Notes: generated from the letters alone by a model not told the origin. Numbered from the stretch's first letter, positions 52,704 to 63,348 are shown. The stretch is DNA of 64,000 nt from Lentimicrobium saccharophilum (GCF_001192835.1 NZ_DF968182.1:2110345-2174344), one strand, 5' to 3'. Translations and numbers: made by a program.

Positions 52704-53990
52704 CTAACGGGCCATCAGGGCCTCAATGTCATCCGGCTCAATGGGGATGTGGGCCATCAGGTCAACAGGTTCTTCATCAACAAGAATATCATTTTCCAGG
52801 CGTATGCCAAAACCTTCTTCCGGAATATAGATGGCCGGTTCGCAACTCAGCACCATCCCCTTGCGCAAAGGATGCTGCTTGCTTCCGACGTCGTGCACAT
52901 CCAGGCCCATAAAATGTGAAGTCCCGTGCATATAATATCTGAAGAACAACGGGTTTTCAGGATCCTGCTTTTCCACATCCTCACGGCTGAACAACCCCAG
53001 ACCAATCAATTCGCTTTCAACAATCTTGCAGATTTCGGCGTGGTACTTATCGATGGTGGTCCCGGGAACCAGCATTCTGGATGCCTTGCGCAACACCCTC
53101 AATACCGCTTCGTACACCTGACGTTGCCGGGGAGAGAATTTTCCGTTAACCGGAATGGTCCGCGAACAGTCACCGGCATAATTGCCGTATTCAGCCCCGA
53201 AATCCAGCAACAGCAGTTCGCCGTCTTTGCAAACCTGATCGTTCTGATTATAATGCAGAATGCAATTATTTACCCCGGATGCAATGATGGGCGGATAGGC
53301 ATGTCCCGATGCCCCGTTGCGCAGAAACTCATGGGTAATTTCCGCTTCGACTTCATATTCCATAACCCCTGGTTTCACAAAGTTCAATACCCTTCCAAAA
53401 GCATCCCCCGTAATCTCGCAGGCCCGGTTGATCATCTCAATTTCTTCGGATTCCTTTATCATCCGCAGGTCGGTAAGCAGGGGGGCCAGCCGTTCAAATG
53501 CGTGCAAAGGATAATCATGTCTGAGTTGCTGCATAAACCTCAGGTCCCGCGAAGGCACCTCGGTGGTAAAACGGGGGTTTTCATTCTGATTAAGATATAC
53601 AAATTCTGCACGGGCCATCAGATCACGGAAAGTATCTTCGAAATCATCAAGCCATCGCACGTTTTTCACACCCGAGATCTCCGTCACCTGCTCAAGTGTG
53701 TACTTATGACCATACCAGGTAACCATCCGGTCATTTGTTCTGACTGTAAAAACAATTTCGCGCATGGCTTCAACCGGATGGTTAGGAAAAAGGGTAAGTA
53801 TGCATTTTTCCTGATCGAGACCGGTCAGGTAAAACAAATCGCTGTTCTGCCTGTAAACAAAACACTGGTCGCCATTGCGGGGCATTTCATCATTTGCATG
53901 TATTACAGCCAGGGCATTGGGTTTAAGCTTTTTCTCAAGTTTTTCACGGTTTTTCCTGAACAGATCAGGATCTATGGATTTGTATCGCAT
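52704..53990 (-). CDS. Aminopeptidase P family (M24B) metallopeptidase, paralogue 2
   Basis: A 428-residue enzyme removing N-terminal residues before proline. The N-terminal domain has NGDQCFVYRQNSDLFYLTG, typical of E. coli PepP-type enzymes. Metal ligands: Asp in LLLDFGAEYGNYAGD, Asp in GDCSRTIPVNGKF, His in MHGTSHFMGLDVHD, Glu in LSCEPAIYIPEEG and Glu in GIRLENDILV. It lies 202 bp from paralogue 1 and the two differ clearly in motif detail, so they are old paralogues rather than a recent duplication. Confidence 0.94.
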   Translation of the reverse strand: MRYKSIDPDLFRKNREKLEKKLKPNALAVIHANDEMPRNGDQCFVYRQNSDLFYLTGLDQEKCILTLFPNHPVEAMREIVFTVRTNDRMVTWYGHKYTLEQVTEISGVKNVRWLDDFEDTFRDLMARAEFVYLNQNENPRFTTEVPSRDLRFMQQLRHDYPLHAFERLAPLLTDLRMIKESEEIEMINRACEITGDAFGRVLNFVKPGVMEYEVEAEITHEFLRNGASGHAYPPIIASGVNNCILHYNQNDQVCKDGELLLLDFGAEYGNYAGDCSRTIPVNGKFSPRQRQVYEAVLRVLRKASRMLVPGTTIDKYHAEICKIVESELIGLGLFSREDVEKQDPENPLFFRYYMHGTSHFMGLDVHDVGSKQHPLRKGMVLSCEPAIYIPEEGFGIRLENDILVDEEPVDLMAHIPIEPDDIEALMAR

Positions 53991-54093
53991 GGATGAAGTA
54001 ATTTAGATTTATTTTAATTTAAGCCGCGGGCTTGGATTTACGCTGTTAATGGTTAAATTTGTTAACCCAAGTATTGACAGGTTTCAATATGTA

Positions 54094-54132
54094 GGGTCAG
54101 AGCAAATGTAAGAACATATTTTTTGCTGACCC
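54094..54132. repeat. Nested hairpin between the aminopeptidase P and sdhC genes
   Basis: GGGTCAG pairs with CTGACCC, with CAAA/TTTG continuing after a 2-base bulge and an inner ATGT-AAGA-ACAT hairpin. It lies 46 bp before sdhC, on the promoter side of both divergent genes, and has no T-run after it, so it is more likely a regulatory site than a terminator. Confidence 0.5.
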
Positions 54133-54177
54133 GGTAAAAACATTTAATTTTCTGTTAACAATAATCAATTATCGCTC

Positions 54178-54840
54178 ATGGTATTAAAGTACTCTTCCAT
54201 CACCAAAAAGATCATTATGGCGCTGGCAGGATTGTTCCTGATCAGCTTTCTGATCGTTCATCTGAGCATCAACCTGCTGATTCTGAAAAACGACGGCAGG
54301 GAAGCGTTCAACCTGGCCGCCCATTTCATGGTCACAAACCCCTTGATACAAACCATGCAATGGGTGCTGTTCGGAGGTTTTATCATTCATATCCTTGTAG
54401 GGGTCGTGCTTCAGATACAGAACTGGATGGCCCGTCCAACCCGGTATAAGGTTGAAGGATATTCACATACTTCATTCTTCTCGAAGTTCATGATCCATAC
54501 AGGAGCAATCATCCTGGCGTTTCTGATACTGCACCTGATCAACTTTTTCTTCAGGGCTAAATTCGGAGAAATGCCCGGAGTTATGATCGGTGATAAACAT
54601 TATGAAGATATGGGTCTGCTGGTGATCGAGAAATTCAAGAATTTACCTTATGTGTTGATGTATATTTTCTGGCTGCTGTTCCTGGGATTTCATCTGGATC
54701 ACGCCTTTCATTCGGCGATTCAGTCGCTGGGATTAAACCACAACAAATATACGCCGGTGGTTTTCGGCATCAGCCGGGCGCTGGCCATCCTGATCGCAGG
54801 CGGTTTTATCCTTATCCCGTTGATCATATACATAAGTTAA
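54178..54840 (+). CDS. sdhC: Succinate dehydrogenase/fumarate reductase cytochrome b subunit
   Basis: A 220-residue membrane anchor with five hydrophobic helices, the layout of type-B (di-heme, single-anchor) enzymes such as Wolinella fumarate reductase. Candidate heme histidines fall in FLIVHLSINL, GGFIIHILVG, FMIHTGAIILAFLILHLINFF and FLGFHLDHAFHSAIQSLGLNH. It binds quinone and passes electrons between quinone and the iron-sulfur subunit. First gene of sdhCAB; the flavoprotein begins 29 bp downstream. Confidence 0.95.
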   Translation: MVLKYSSITKKIIMALAGLFLISFLIVHLSINLLILKNDGREAFNLAAHFMVTNPLIQTMQWVLFGGFIIHILVGVVLQIQNWMARPTRYKVEGYSHTSFFSKFMIHTGAIILAFLILHLINFFFRAKFGEMPGVMIGDKHYEDMGLLVIEKFKNLPYVLMYIFWLLFLGFHLDHAFHSAIQSLGLNHNKYTPVVFGISRALAILIAGGFILIPLIIYIS

Positions 54841-54869
54841 TCATTCACTGACAAAAAAGCACTTCAGAT

Positions 54870-56810
54870 ATGGCTGAACTTAATTCAAAGATACCCAAAG
54901 GACAGTTGGCCGAGAAATGGACCAATTTCAAGGCAAATACAAACCTGGTAAATCCGGCAAACAAGCGCAGACTGGAAATTATTGTTGTAGGAACCGGTCT
55001 GGCCGGAGCGTCCGCTGCTGCCAGCCTTGCCGAACTGGGCTTTAAGGTTAAAAATTTCTGTTACCAGGACAGCCCGCGCAGGGCGCACAGTATTGCAGCC
55101 CAGGGCGGTATCAATGCAGCAAAGAATTACCAGAACGACGGAGACAGCGTTTACCGCCTGTTTTACGACACCATCAAGGGGGGCGACTATCGTGCCCGCG
55201 AAGCCAACGTCTACCGGCTGGCCGAAGTGAGCAACGCCATCATCGATCAGTGCGTGGCCCAGGGGGTTCCGTTTGCCCGCGAATATGGCGGATTGCTCGA
55301 CAACCGTTCTTTCGGGGGAGCACAGGTTTCACGTACTTTTTACGCGCGTGGACAAACCGGACAACAGTTGCTGCTCGGAGCCTACAGCGCCCTCAGCCGT
55401 CAGGTAAAAAAGGGCAATGTTGAGCTTTATACCCGACACGAAATGCTCGACGTAGTGCTTGTCGAAGGTCGTGCCAGGGGTATCATCGTTCGTGACATGG
55501 TTACAGGGGCCATCGAAAGATATGCCGCCCATGCGGTAGTGCTGGCCACCGGTGGTTATGGCAATGTTTTTTTCCTGTCGACCAATGCCATGGGCTCAAA
55601 TGCCACTGCGATCTGGAAAGCATTTAAACGCGGAGCTTTTTTCGGAAACCCGAGTTTTACACAGATTCATCCCACCTGTATCCCGGTTCACGGCGACTTC
55701 CAGTCGAAACTCACCCTGATGAGTGAGAGCCTCCGCAACGATGGCCGCATCTGGGTGCCCAAAAACAAGGAAGATGCCGAAAAAATCAGGCAGGGCAAGC
55801 TGCAGCCCACGCAAATAAAAGAAGAAGACCGTGACTATTACCTCGAGCGCCGTTATCCGGCCTTTGGCAACCTGGTGCCCCGCGACGTGGCCTCACGTGC
55901 AGCTAAAGAACGATGCGACGCCGGTTACGGAGTGGGAGATACGGGTCTGGCTGTTTACCTCGACTTCAGCGACGCCATCAACCGTCTGGGCAAGAAAGTG
56001 ATTGAAGCTCGCTATGGAAACCTCTTCCAGATGTATGAAAAAATCGTGGATGAGAACCCTTATGAAACGCCGATGATGATTTACCCGGCTGTTCACTATA
56101 CCATGGGCGGACTATGGGTTGATTACGAACTGATGACTACCATTCCGGGCCTTTATGCAATCGGGGAAGCCAACTTCAGCGACCACGGCGCCAACCGTCT
56201 GGGCGCATCGGCACTGATGCAGGGCCTGGCCGACGGATACTTCGTACTTCCTTACACCATTCAGAATTATCTCTCCGATCAGATCAGGGTTCCTAAATTC
56301 TCCACCGACCTGCCTGAATTCAAACAAACTGAAGAAGAGGCAGCAGACAGGCTCAGGAAACTGATGGAAGTAAAGGGAAAACAAACCGTTGACAGCTTCC
56401 ATAAACGGCTGGGTCATATCATGTGGGAATATGTAGGTATGGGCCGCAATGAAGCCGGGCTTAAAAAAGCAATTGTTGAAATAGCAAAACTGAGGGAAGA
56501 ATTCTGGAAGGATGTGAAAATCACCGGCGGGATGAATGAGATCAATCCTGAACTGGAAAAGGCCGGCCGTGTTGCCGACTTCCTGGAACTTGGCGAACTG
56601 ATGGCCCGTGACGCGCTGATCCGGAACGAGTCGTGCGGCGGCCACTTCCGTGAGGAATACCAGACCCCCGAAGGAGAAGCACTGCGCGACGATCAGAACC
56701 TGATGTACGTGGCGGCCTGGGAATTTACCGGTGACAATACCGAACCCCGGCTCAACAAGGAAGCGCTTGACTACGAATTTGTGGAAGTAAAACAGAGGAA
56801 TTACAAGTAA
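54870..56810 (+). CDS. sdhA: Succinate dehydrogenase/fumarate reductase flavoprotein subunit
   Basis: A 646-residue catalytic subunit. Seen: FAD dinucleotide loop [20 protein letters not shown], the covalent-FAD His in [29 protein letters not shown], catalytic Arg region [22 protein letters not shown] and [23 protein letters not shown]. The C-terminal domain has [19 protein letters not shown]. The enzyme can work in either direction; the sequence does not show which dominates. With sdhC and sdhB it forms a complete three-subunit complex. Confidence 0.96.
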   Translation: MAELNSKIPKGQLAEKWTNFKANTNLVNPANKRRLEIIVVGTGLAGASAAASLAELGFKVKNFCYQDSPRRAHSIAAQGGINAAKNYQNDGDSVYRLFYDTIKGGDYRAREANVYRLAEVSNAIIDQCVAQGVPFAREYGGLLDNRSFGGAQVSRTFYARGQTGQQLLLGAYSALSRQVKKGNVELYTRHEMLDVVLVEGRARGIIVRDMVTGAIERYAAHAVVLATGGYGNVFFLSTNAMGSNATAIWKAFKRGAFFGNPSFTQIHPTCIPVHGDFQSKLTLMSESLRNDGRIWVPKNKEDAEKIRQGKLQPTQIKEEDRDYYLERRYPAFGNLVPRDVASRAAKERCDAGYGVGDTGLAVYLDFSDAINRLGKKVIEARYGNLFQMYEKIVDENPYETPMMIYPAVHYTMGGLWVDYELMTTIPGLYAIGEANFSDHGANRLGASALMQGLADGYFVLPYTIQNYLSDQIRVPKFSTDLPEFKQTEEEAADRLRKLMEVKGKQTVDSFHKRLGHIMWEYVGMGRNEAGLKKAIVEIAKLREEFWKDVKITGGMNEINPELEKAGRVADFLELGELMARDALIRNESCGGHFREEYQTPEGEALRDDQNLMYVAAWEFTGDNTEPRLNKEALDYEFVEVKQRNYK

Positions 56811-56822
56811 AAACTACCGAAC

Positions 56823-57599
56823 ATGGACCTTACACTCAAGATATGGCGTCAGAAAAATGCCACCAGTAAAGGAAAATTCGTCACCTATAAGGTAAACGGC
56901 ATTTCGCCAAACAGCTCCTTCCTCGAAATGATGGATATACTGAACGAATCGCTGGTTGTAAAAGGTGAAGACCCGGTTGCCTTCGACCACGACTGCCGTG
57001 AAGGGATCTGCGGAGCCTGCAGCATGTACATCAATGGAAGACCCCATGGCCCTGACAAAGCCATCACTACCTGCCAGTTGCATATGCGCAGGTTCAAAGA
57101 TGGCGACACCATCGTGATCGAGCCATGGAGGGCCAGACCATTCCCGGTGCTGAAAGACCTGATTGTTGACCGCACTGCCTTCGACAAAATCATCCAGGCC
57201 GGGGGATATATCTCAGTGAATACCGGTGGAATTCCAGACGCCAATGCTATTCCCATTCCAAGGGCCAATGCCGAGCTTTCGATGGATGCCGCCGCATGTA
57301 TCGGCTGTGGCGCCTGCGTAGCCGCATGTAAAAATGCTTCAGCCATGTTGTTTGTTTCAGCCAAAGTATCGCAGTTTGCATTACTGCCCCAGGGTAAACC
57401 CGAAGCGGCAGAGCGCGTTCAGGCCATGGTGGCCGAAATGGACCGGCTGGGATTCGGAAACTGCACCAATACAGGCGCCTGCGAAGCCGAATGTCCCAAA
57501 GAGATTTCCATCAGCAACATCGCCAGGATGAACCGTGAGTTTCTTTCGGCTAAAATCGGATCCCAGATACCAAAAGAACAGGCCGGAGGAGGAGTGTAA
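56823..57599 (+). CDS. sdhB: Succinate dehydrogenase/fumarate reductase iron-sulfur subunit
   Basis: A 258-residue subunit with the N-terminal 2Fe-2S domain ([14 protein letters not shown], then a distal Cys in [10 protein letters not shown]) and C-terminal clusters in [15 protein letters not shown] and [15 protein letters not shown], suited to the 4Fe-4S and 3Fe-4S centres. It links the flavin to the heme anchor. The gene begins 12 bp after sdhA. The next gene downstream is an unrelated exported protease. Confidence 0.96.
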   Translation: MDLTLKIWRQKNATSKGKFVTYKVNGISPNSSFLEMMDILNESLVVKGEDPVAFDHDCREGICGACSMYINGRPHGPDKAITTCQLHMRRFKDGDTIVIEPWRARPFPVLKDLIVDRTAFDKIIQAGGYISVNTGGIPDANAIPIPRANAELSMDAAACIGCGACVAACKNASAMLFVSAKVSQFALLPQGKPEAAERVQAMVAEMDRLGFGNCTNTGACEAECPKEISISNIARMNREFLSAKIGSQIPKEQAGGGV

Positions 57600-57646
57600 C
57601 CTAATCAACCCTGTTGCTGCTAAATGTTATAATTAAGTCATCCGGT

Positions 57647-60600
57647 ATGAAATTCCTGATTACCCTGCTGCTTACTGCAAGCACTGCAGTAAGCAGTTTT
57701 TGTCAGCAGGCCACTCTGCGGAATCGGGCCGCACTATATGAAAGCAACGGAATACACCGTTCCTTTCAGCCAGGATCAGCATTTCCGGATTATCCCAGAC
57801 TGAAACTTCCTGAACAGGCAAAGCACACAAGCCTTCCCCCGGTGGCCGACAACTCGGGCCAGCCCTACCTCAGGCCGGTTTTCAGGCAGGCAGGCGCTTC
57901 ATGCGGACAAGCCTCAACCGTTGGTTATAATTTCTGCTACGAAATAAACAGACTCAGGCAACTGCCATCCGACACCTCGCTGAATACTTATCCCGACCAC
58001 TTTACCTATAATTTCATGAATGCCACCGAACCCTATTACGGGGAGGGGGTCAGCTATTTCCACACTTTTGACATCCTGTACGATGCCGGTAATCCTACTG
58101 AAGCTGTTTACGGGCCGATCACGCTTGAAGATAATTATTACTGGATGAGTGGTTACGAAAAGTACTACAATGCGATGAAAAACCGCCTTGGGTCGGTACG
58201 GTCGATACATGCCGGAACCCCCGAAGGCCTGGAAATATTAAAACACTGGATTCACAATCACATAGAGGGATCGGCCATCGGTGGAGTTGCAAGCTTTTAT
58301 GCCGGGATGAATTACGTCGCCCACCTCCCCCCCGCTTCACCGGAGGCAGGCAAGTCGGTAATCACCACCTGGCTTCCGACTGCCTCCCACGCCATGACCA
58401 TTGTCGGCTACAACGATTCCATCAGGTTCGACCGCAACGGGGATAACATGTTTACCAATCATCTGGATATCAACAACGATGGCATTGCCGACATGAAAGA
58501 CTGGGAAATCGGCGGACTGAAGTTTGTCAACTCTTACGGCCCGGACTGGGAAAACAACGGCTTCTGCTATATGCTCTATTCTACACTGGCTGCGGATTAC
58601 GGACAGGGGGGCATCTGGAACAATTCGGTGCATGTGTTGTTCCCGGATACTGCCTATACTCCCGGGCTGACCATTTCAGCAAAAGTTAAATACAATAAAA
58701 GGGGCCGGATCAGGATTACAGCCGGGGTAAGTACCGACACTTCAGTATTTTATCCAGAAAAAGAGTTGCAGTTTACCGTCTTTAATTATCAGGGCGGCGA
58801 TTACTATATGACCGGAAGCAGGCTACCCGACGGAAAAACGCTGGAACTGGGCCTTGATGTCACTCCTTTGCTCAGTTACATCCATCCGGGCCAGCCCGCC
58901 AGAATTTTTCTGATCATCGATGAAGCGGATCCTGATCAGGGCGGAGAAGGATTGATCCTGGAATTCAGCGCCATCAGCTACCTCACAGGCAGCCCGGTAA
59001 CCTTTTCAGGTGATGAAACCCCGGTAGCCATCGCCGACAACGGCAGAACACTGGTCTCAGCCATCATTCAGGTTCAGTCCGACCCTCCGGTAATTCATTC
59101 GGATGACATCATCTATATACCTGAGAATACAGAAGATTTCTCATTTACGCCTGTTATCACCGGCGGAACAAATCCTGTTGAACTTACGACCGGCCATGTT
59201 TATTTTCAGGGCGACAGCACAGGCATCTATCCCCAGCACCCGGGAGAAGATCTGCAGCCATCCAGCCGGACCAATGGGTTTGCAATGGTAGCTATGCCAT
59301 TTTCGTTTCCTTTTTTTGGTGAAACATTCGACACCCTCTACATGCATGTAAACGGATACCTTATGTTTACCGGAGAGGATATGCCCTATTACTACCAGTT
59401 ATATGACGAACAATACCTGTGTCAGATCAAAGCCATCGCCCCGTTTCTCAACAGAAACCTCCGGCAAAACATAAACGGCGACTATCTGAAAGTAAGCCTC
59501 TCTCCCGACAAGGCAGTTTTTTCCTGGAAACTGACTTTTGGCACAATTCCCGGATCTGCTGAATTCGCAGCAATACTTTTTCCCGACGGAACCATTGAAT
59601 TTCAGTATGGAAATTCAGAAGGAGGCGATAAAACTTTACCGGTATCCGGTATCAGCAAGGGAAATCATGAAGCCTGCCTGCTTACCGTATCCAATGTAAA
59701 AAGGCCGGCTTCCGGTAAATTTTTCCGTTTTGCACCTTCAGCCCTGCCGGGAGATGTTTCAATTACCAATGAAGGAATCGTCAGGGTTCAGAACATTGTA
59801 CGGCCGGCAGCAGGCAGTATGCTGCTTAAAGCCAGGGACCGGAACAGGCTTACCTGCCACAAGCAGATCACCCTGACGACAGGGCCGTCTGTGAAAATCA
59901 GTTTATCCGATCCCGGCACGTTACCACTTCCGGGCAGTGTAAACAACCTGATGATCAGCCTGAGCAATCATGGTACGATTCCAGTCAGTCAGGCCATTTT
60001 CAGTCTTAAGACGGCGTCCTCAAATGTTACCGTTGCCGGCGATCCCGTTACAGGCATAAATATTCAGCCCGGCCAGACGATTCAGATCCGGGACCGGTTC
60101 AGCGTAATTATCCCTGACACCATTCAGGAAGAACAGCCATTTTTATTAAAGGGCATGCTGGACACCGGCTCCGGAAAAATAGAAGTTTACGGTGAATTCA
60201 CCATTGCAGGGATTCAGATAGTGATTACCCCGCCAGCGGTTCTGGATAACGGAAACAACATTGCTGAACCCGGTGAGGTATTATCATTGGCCTTCAACCT
60301 TTATAATTATGGTAATTCACCAGCAGGGAATATCACTGCATCGCTTGAGCTTGCAACACCCTATGCGGCGGTAAATGGGAACAACTCTTTTGAAGCCGGA
60401 TTCCTGGGCGGGCATGACCGGATTAAGCTGACATTTCCGGTAAAAATCAACGAAGCTGTTCCCGCCGGCAGCTATATGCAGGCTACCCTCAATCTTTTAA
60501 CAGAATATGGGGAACAATACAATGAAACATTTGGCATTCAGATCGGTAACTCAGCAATAGCCGTTATCGATAAGGACAAGAACTACAATTCGGCTGTCCA

Positions 60601-61684
60601 TATCATCGCTGCCATCAATGAAATAGACCTGGCATGCGAAAAGCTGGATCAGATTGATTGGATACTGAACAAATTCAATACCGTTTTCCTGTCGCTGGGC
60701 TGTTTTCCTCAGAATCATAAACTCAGTGCATACGAGGACAGCCTTTTGGTAAGTTTTCTTGAAAACGGGGGCAATCTGTACCTTGAGGGTGGCTCATTCT
60801 TCCGGTTTGATCCCCCGACCGCGCTGCGTGAAAAATTCAGCGTAACGGGGCTCAGTCAGGCTTTTCAACATCCTGCCGACACCCTCACCGGAATGCCGGG
60901 CACCCCTGCCGAAGGGTTTACTTTTCATTACCGCGGTGACAAAACAAGAGGTGAAAACCTTCAGGTTGAAGGAATTGCCGTTCCCTGGTTCCAGGATAAA
61001 AATTCCGGTTATTGCTTTACAACAGGACTGGATTCGGCAAGGTACAATGCCATTGCATCAACGGTGGAATTTGGCGGCACTTTTATGTTTAACAGCCCCG
61101 GCAGGCCTCAGTTGATGCGCAACTACCTCGAATATCTCGGATTCAGCACATCGCCCCTGTGTGCAAGCTTTGTCGCCGATCACACACAAATATGCAGGTA
61201 TAATAAAATAAATTTTATGGCTTATGCCAGCGGAACAGTTAACCGGTTGCGCTGGTCCTTCCCTGGAGGCGAACCCCAGACATCAGACGAGGAAAATCCT
61301 CAGATCAGGTACGATACTCCCGGCATATACGACGTCAGCCTGACTGTTGAAGACGGGACATCCGGCAGCAACACATTTACACTGGAGAATTACATTCATG
61401 TGGAGAACTGCACCGGTATGGATGAACCTGCTGAAAGTAAATATGCTGTTTTTCCGAATCCCGCCGGGAGAATGGCCACCCTGATTTGTCCGGACAGATC
61501 GGAGTCGCTGAATATCAGAATGATTGACCTTTCAGGCAGGACAGTCTTTGAAACCAATGTTATTCATCCGGAAACAAGCATTCAGCTCAGGTTCCCGAAA
61601 CTCTCAGAAGGCCTGTATATGCTGATCATCAGAACCCGGGAGACACAGAGCGCAATAAAACTGATGATTCATCAGCCCGGTTGA
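57647..61684 (+). CDS. Large exported papain-like (C1A) cysteine protease with T9SS sorting domain
   Basis: A 1345-residue secreted protein. I start at the ATG at 57647 (MKFLITLLLTASTAVSSFCQQ), a clean signal peptide; an upstream TTG is in frame but unlikely. Residues 70-340 are the papain-like domain: Cys in RQAGASCGQASTVGYNF, His in TASHAMTIVGYND and Asn in KFVNSYGPDW. There is a beta-rich middle of about 800 residues with several Ig-like repeats. A PKD domain (LRWSFPGGEPQ, YDTPGIYDVSLTVEDG) follows, then a canonical T9SS type A sorting domain (YAVFPNPAG, SLNIRMIDLSGRTVF, LSEGLYMLIIRT). It is likely displayed on or released from the outer membrane; it is not an obvious part of the sdh operon. 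Confidence 0.9.
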   Translation: MKFLITLLLTASTAVSSFCQQATLRNRAALYESNGIHRSFQPGSAFPDYPRLKLPEQAKHTSLPPVADNSGQPYLRPVFRQAGASCGQASTVGYNFCYEINRLRQLPSDTSLNTYPDHFTYNFMNATEPYYGEGVSYFHTFDILYDAGNPTEAVYGPITLEDNYYWMSGYEKYYNAMKNRLGSVRSIHAGTPEGLEILKHWIHNHIEGSAIGGVASFYAGMNYVAHLPPASPEAGKSVITTWLPTASHAMTIVGYNDSIRFDRNGDNMFTNHLDINNDGIADMKDWEIGGLKFVNSYGPDWENNGFCYMLYSTLAADYGQGGIWNNSVHVLFPDTAYTPGLTISAKVKYNKRGRIRITAGVSTDTSVFYPEKELQFTVFNYQGGDYYMTGSRLPDGKTLELGLDVTPLLSYIHPGQPARIFLIIDEADPDQGGEGLILEFSAISYLTGSPVTFSGDETPVAIADNGRTLVSAIIQVQSDPPVIHSDDIIYIPENTEDFSFTPVITGGTNPVELTTGHVYFQGDSTGIYPQHPGEDLQPSSRTNGFAMVAMPFSFPFFGETFDTLYMHVNGYLMFTGEDMPYYYQLYDEQYLCQIKAIAPFLNRNLRQNINGDYLKVSLSPDKAVFSWKLTFGTIPGSAEFAAILFPDGTIEFQYGNSEGGDKTLPVSGISKGNHEACLLTVSNVKRPASGKFFRFAPSALPGDVSITNEGIVRVQNIVRPAAGSMLLKARDRNRLTCHKQITLTTGPSVKISLSDPGTLPLPGSVNNLMISLSNHGTIPVSQAIFSLKTASSNVTVAGDPVTGINIQPGQTIQIRDRFSVIIPDTIQEEQPFLLKGMLDTGSGKIEVYGEFTIAGIQIVITPPAVLDNGNNIAEPGEVLSLAFNLYNYGNSPAGNITASLELATPYAAVNGNNSFEAGFLGGHDRIKLTFPVKINEAVPAGSYMQATLNLLTEYGEQYNETFGIQIGNSAIAVIDKDKNYNSAVHIIAAINEIDLACEKLDQIDWILNKFNTVFLSLGCFPQNHKLSAYEDSLLVSFLENGGNLYLEGGSFFRFDPPTALREKFSVTGLSQAFQHPADTLTGMPGTPAEGFTFHYRGDKTRGENLQVEGIAVPWFQDKNSGYCFTTGLDSARYNAIASTVEFGGTFMFNSPGRPQLMRNYLEYLGFSTSPLCASFVADHTQICRYNKINFMAYASGTVNRLRWSFPGGEPQTSDEENPQIRYDTPGIYDVSLTVEDGTSGSNTFTLENYIHVENCTGMDEPAESKYAVFPNPAGRMATLICPDRSESLNIRMIDLSGRTVFETNVIHPETSIQLRFPKLSEGLYMLIIRTRETQSAIKLMIHQPG

Positions 61685-61724
61685 TCCAAATCGCCTAATT
61701 TAGCATCCAAAATTCACCGCCCGA

Positions 61725-62858
61725 ATGAAGTTCAGTGACATTGCAGGACAGGAAGAGATCAAATACAGGCTCAGAAGAACAGTCAGCGACAATCGTGTTA
61801 GCCATGCCCAGTTATTTCTTGGGCCGGAAGGCTCCGGCAAACTTGCCATGGCCCTTGCTTACGCACAATACATCAATTGCACTGCCCGCACTCCTGAAGA
61901 CTCGTGCGGATCATGCCCTTCGTGCATCAAATACGCGAAACTGGCCCACCCGGACCTGCATTTCATTTATCCTGTTGCCACAACCAAGGAAATTGACAAA
62001 GATCCGATCAGCAAAAAGTTCATTCATCACTGGCGCGCACTGGTCGAATCAACCGGAGGATATGTCAGCCTGGCCGACTGGTATCAGAAAATAGGACTGG
62101 AGAATAAACAAGGCATCATCAATACGGATGATTGCAACGAGATCATCAAGACGCTGAGCTATAAATCCTATGAGTCGGAGTATAAAGTAATGATCGTCTG
62201 GATGATCGAGAAACTTTATCACGCGGCTGCCCCGAAAATACTCAAAATCCTCGAAGAACCGCCTGACAAGACCCTGTTTCTGCTGATTTCAGAGCATAAC
62301 GACCTGATACTGCCTACAATTCTTTCAAGAACTCAATTGGTCAAATTCAGGGCCTTAAACGACGATGAGCTGATTTCCGCACTGACCTTGAACGAATCGG
62401 CAGATTCTTCAGCAGCCGGAAGGATCAGGTATGTAGCCAACGGCAATCTGAACCTTGCAAGAAAAATTTTACAGACAGGTGAATCGGATCAGTCAAACTT
62501 CGAACTTTTCAGAAACTGGATGCGCATTTGCTATAAAAAGGATGTCGCTGAAATTCACAAGCTGACTTCAGAATTTCATAGTCTTGGCAGGGAAAAGCAA
62601 AAGAAGTTCTTCAGTTACGCACTTAAAGCAACCAGATACTGCCTGATGAACAGCATCGGAAATGAAAACGCCATCAGGGCAGAAGGAGAAGAACTCAAAT
62701 TTATCAGGGATTTCACACCGTTTATCAATCAGGCCAACATCAACCTACTCAATGAGGCCTTTAATACAGCCTCTTATCATATCGAACGCAACGGATCCGC
62801 AAATATCATCTTTATGGATCTTTCGCTGAAAATGACAGGCTGGCTGAGGCTGAAGTAA
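61725..62858 (+). CDS. holB: DNA polymerase III delta-prime subunit
   Basis: A 377-residue clamp-loader subunit. N-terminal KFSDIAGQEEIKYRLRRTV, SHAQLFLGPEGSGKL (nucleotide-binding loop with Leu where Thr or Ser is usual, so ATP hydrolysis is doubtful, as in other delta-prime proteins), a zinc module with four Cys in CTARTPEDSCGSCPSC, then KVMIVWMIEKLYHAAAPKILKILEEPPDKTLFLLIS and ILSRTQLVKF (sensor region). The C-terminal collar domain is complete. It helps load the sliding clamp at replication forks. Confidence 0.93.
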   Translation: MKFSDIAGQEEIKYRLRRTVSDNRVSHAQLFLGPEGSGKLAMALAYAQYINCTARTPEDSCGSCPSCIKYAKLAHPDLHFIYPVATTKEIDKDPISKKFIHHWRALVESTGGYVSLADWYQKIGLENKQGIINTDDCNEIIKTLSYKSYESEYKVMIVWMIEKLYHAAAPKILKILEEPPDKTLFLLISEHNDLILPTILSRTQLVKFRALNDDELISALTLNESADSSAAGRIRYVANGNLNLARKILQTGESDQSNFELFRNWMRICYKKDVAEIHKLTSEFHSLGREKQKKFFSYALKATRYCLMNSIGNENAIRAEGEELKFIRDFTPFINQANINLLNEAFNTASYHIERNGSANIIFMDLSLKMTGWLRLK

Positions 62859-62961
62859 GCACCGTCAGAGCAATATCCGCCTTGATAGTAAGAATTACAC
62901 TGAAAGCCAATGGAAGAAGGTTCGTAAAAGATCCTTATAAGCAATCCCCGGGCAGAGAGTT

Positions 62962-63270
62962 TTAGTTCTCCTTATTGTCTTTATCCTTAACAATCAGATA
63001 GACATCTTCATTATTTTTTTTCATCAGGTATTTTTCCCGGGCAAATTTCTCCAGCGACAATGAATCTGTCATCAACTCATTCAGTGCAGTGCTGTCTTTC
63101 AGAATTTCACTTTTGTAAAATTCCATCTGCTGCCGCTGTTTGTTCAGGATACGTCCGTAACGGACCTGAGAAATAAAATTATTCCGGTCGAAAAAGGTCA
63201 ACCATACTATAAACATTAAAATCACAAGCAGGTACTTGTTTTTAAGAAAGGCCGGAATTTTATTCCACAT
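62962..63270 (-). CDS. Septum formation initiator family protein (DivIC/FtsL-like)
   Basis: A 102-residue bitopic protein: a short basic cytoplasmic start, one transmembrane helix (YLLVILMFIVWLTFF), then a periplasmic coiled coil (LNKQRQQMEFYKSEIL) and a conserved end, LEKFAREKYLMKKNNEDVYLI. This is the standard DivIC/FtsB pattern; such proteins link FtsQ and FtsL in the cell-division complex. It is leftward, 78 bp after the mazG stop, and probably co-transcribed with it. Confidence 0.9.
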   Translation of the reverse strand: MWNKIPAFLKNKYLLVILMFIVWLTFFDRNNFISQVRYGRILNKQRQQMEFYKSEILKDSTALNELMTDSLSLEKFAREKYLMKKNNEDVYLIVKDKDNKEN

Positions 63271-63348
63271 GTCAGCAGGTTTGCTTCACAAAAATAATGA
63301 GAATTCAAAATGGAAAACATGATCTGTCGGAAAAGACCGGCCATTTGC

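Noticed and set aside
52926-53996. A 356-residue open frame antisense to the second aminopeptidase P gene.
   Set aside because: It mirrors a gene with a full set of M24 motifs and shows no domain, signal or start context of its own; a GC-biased shadow frame.
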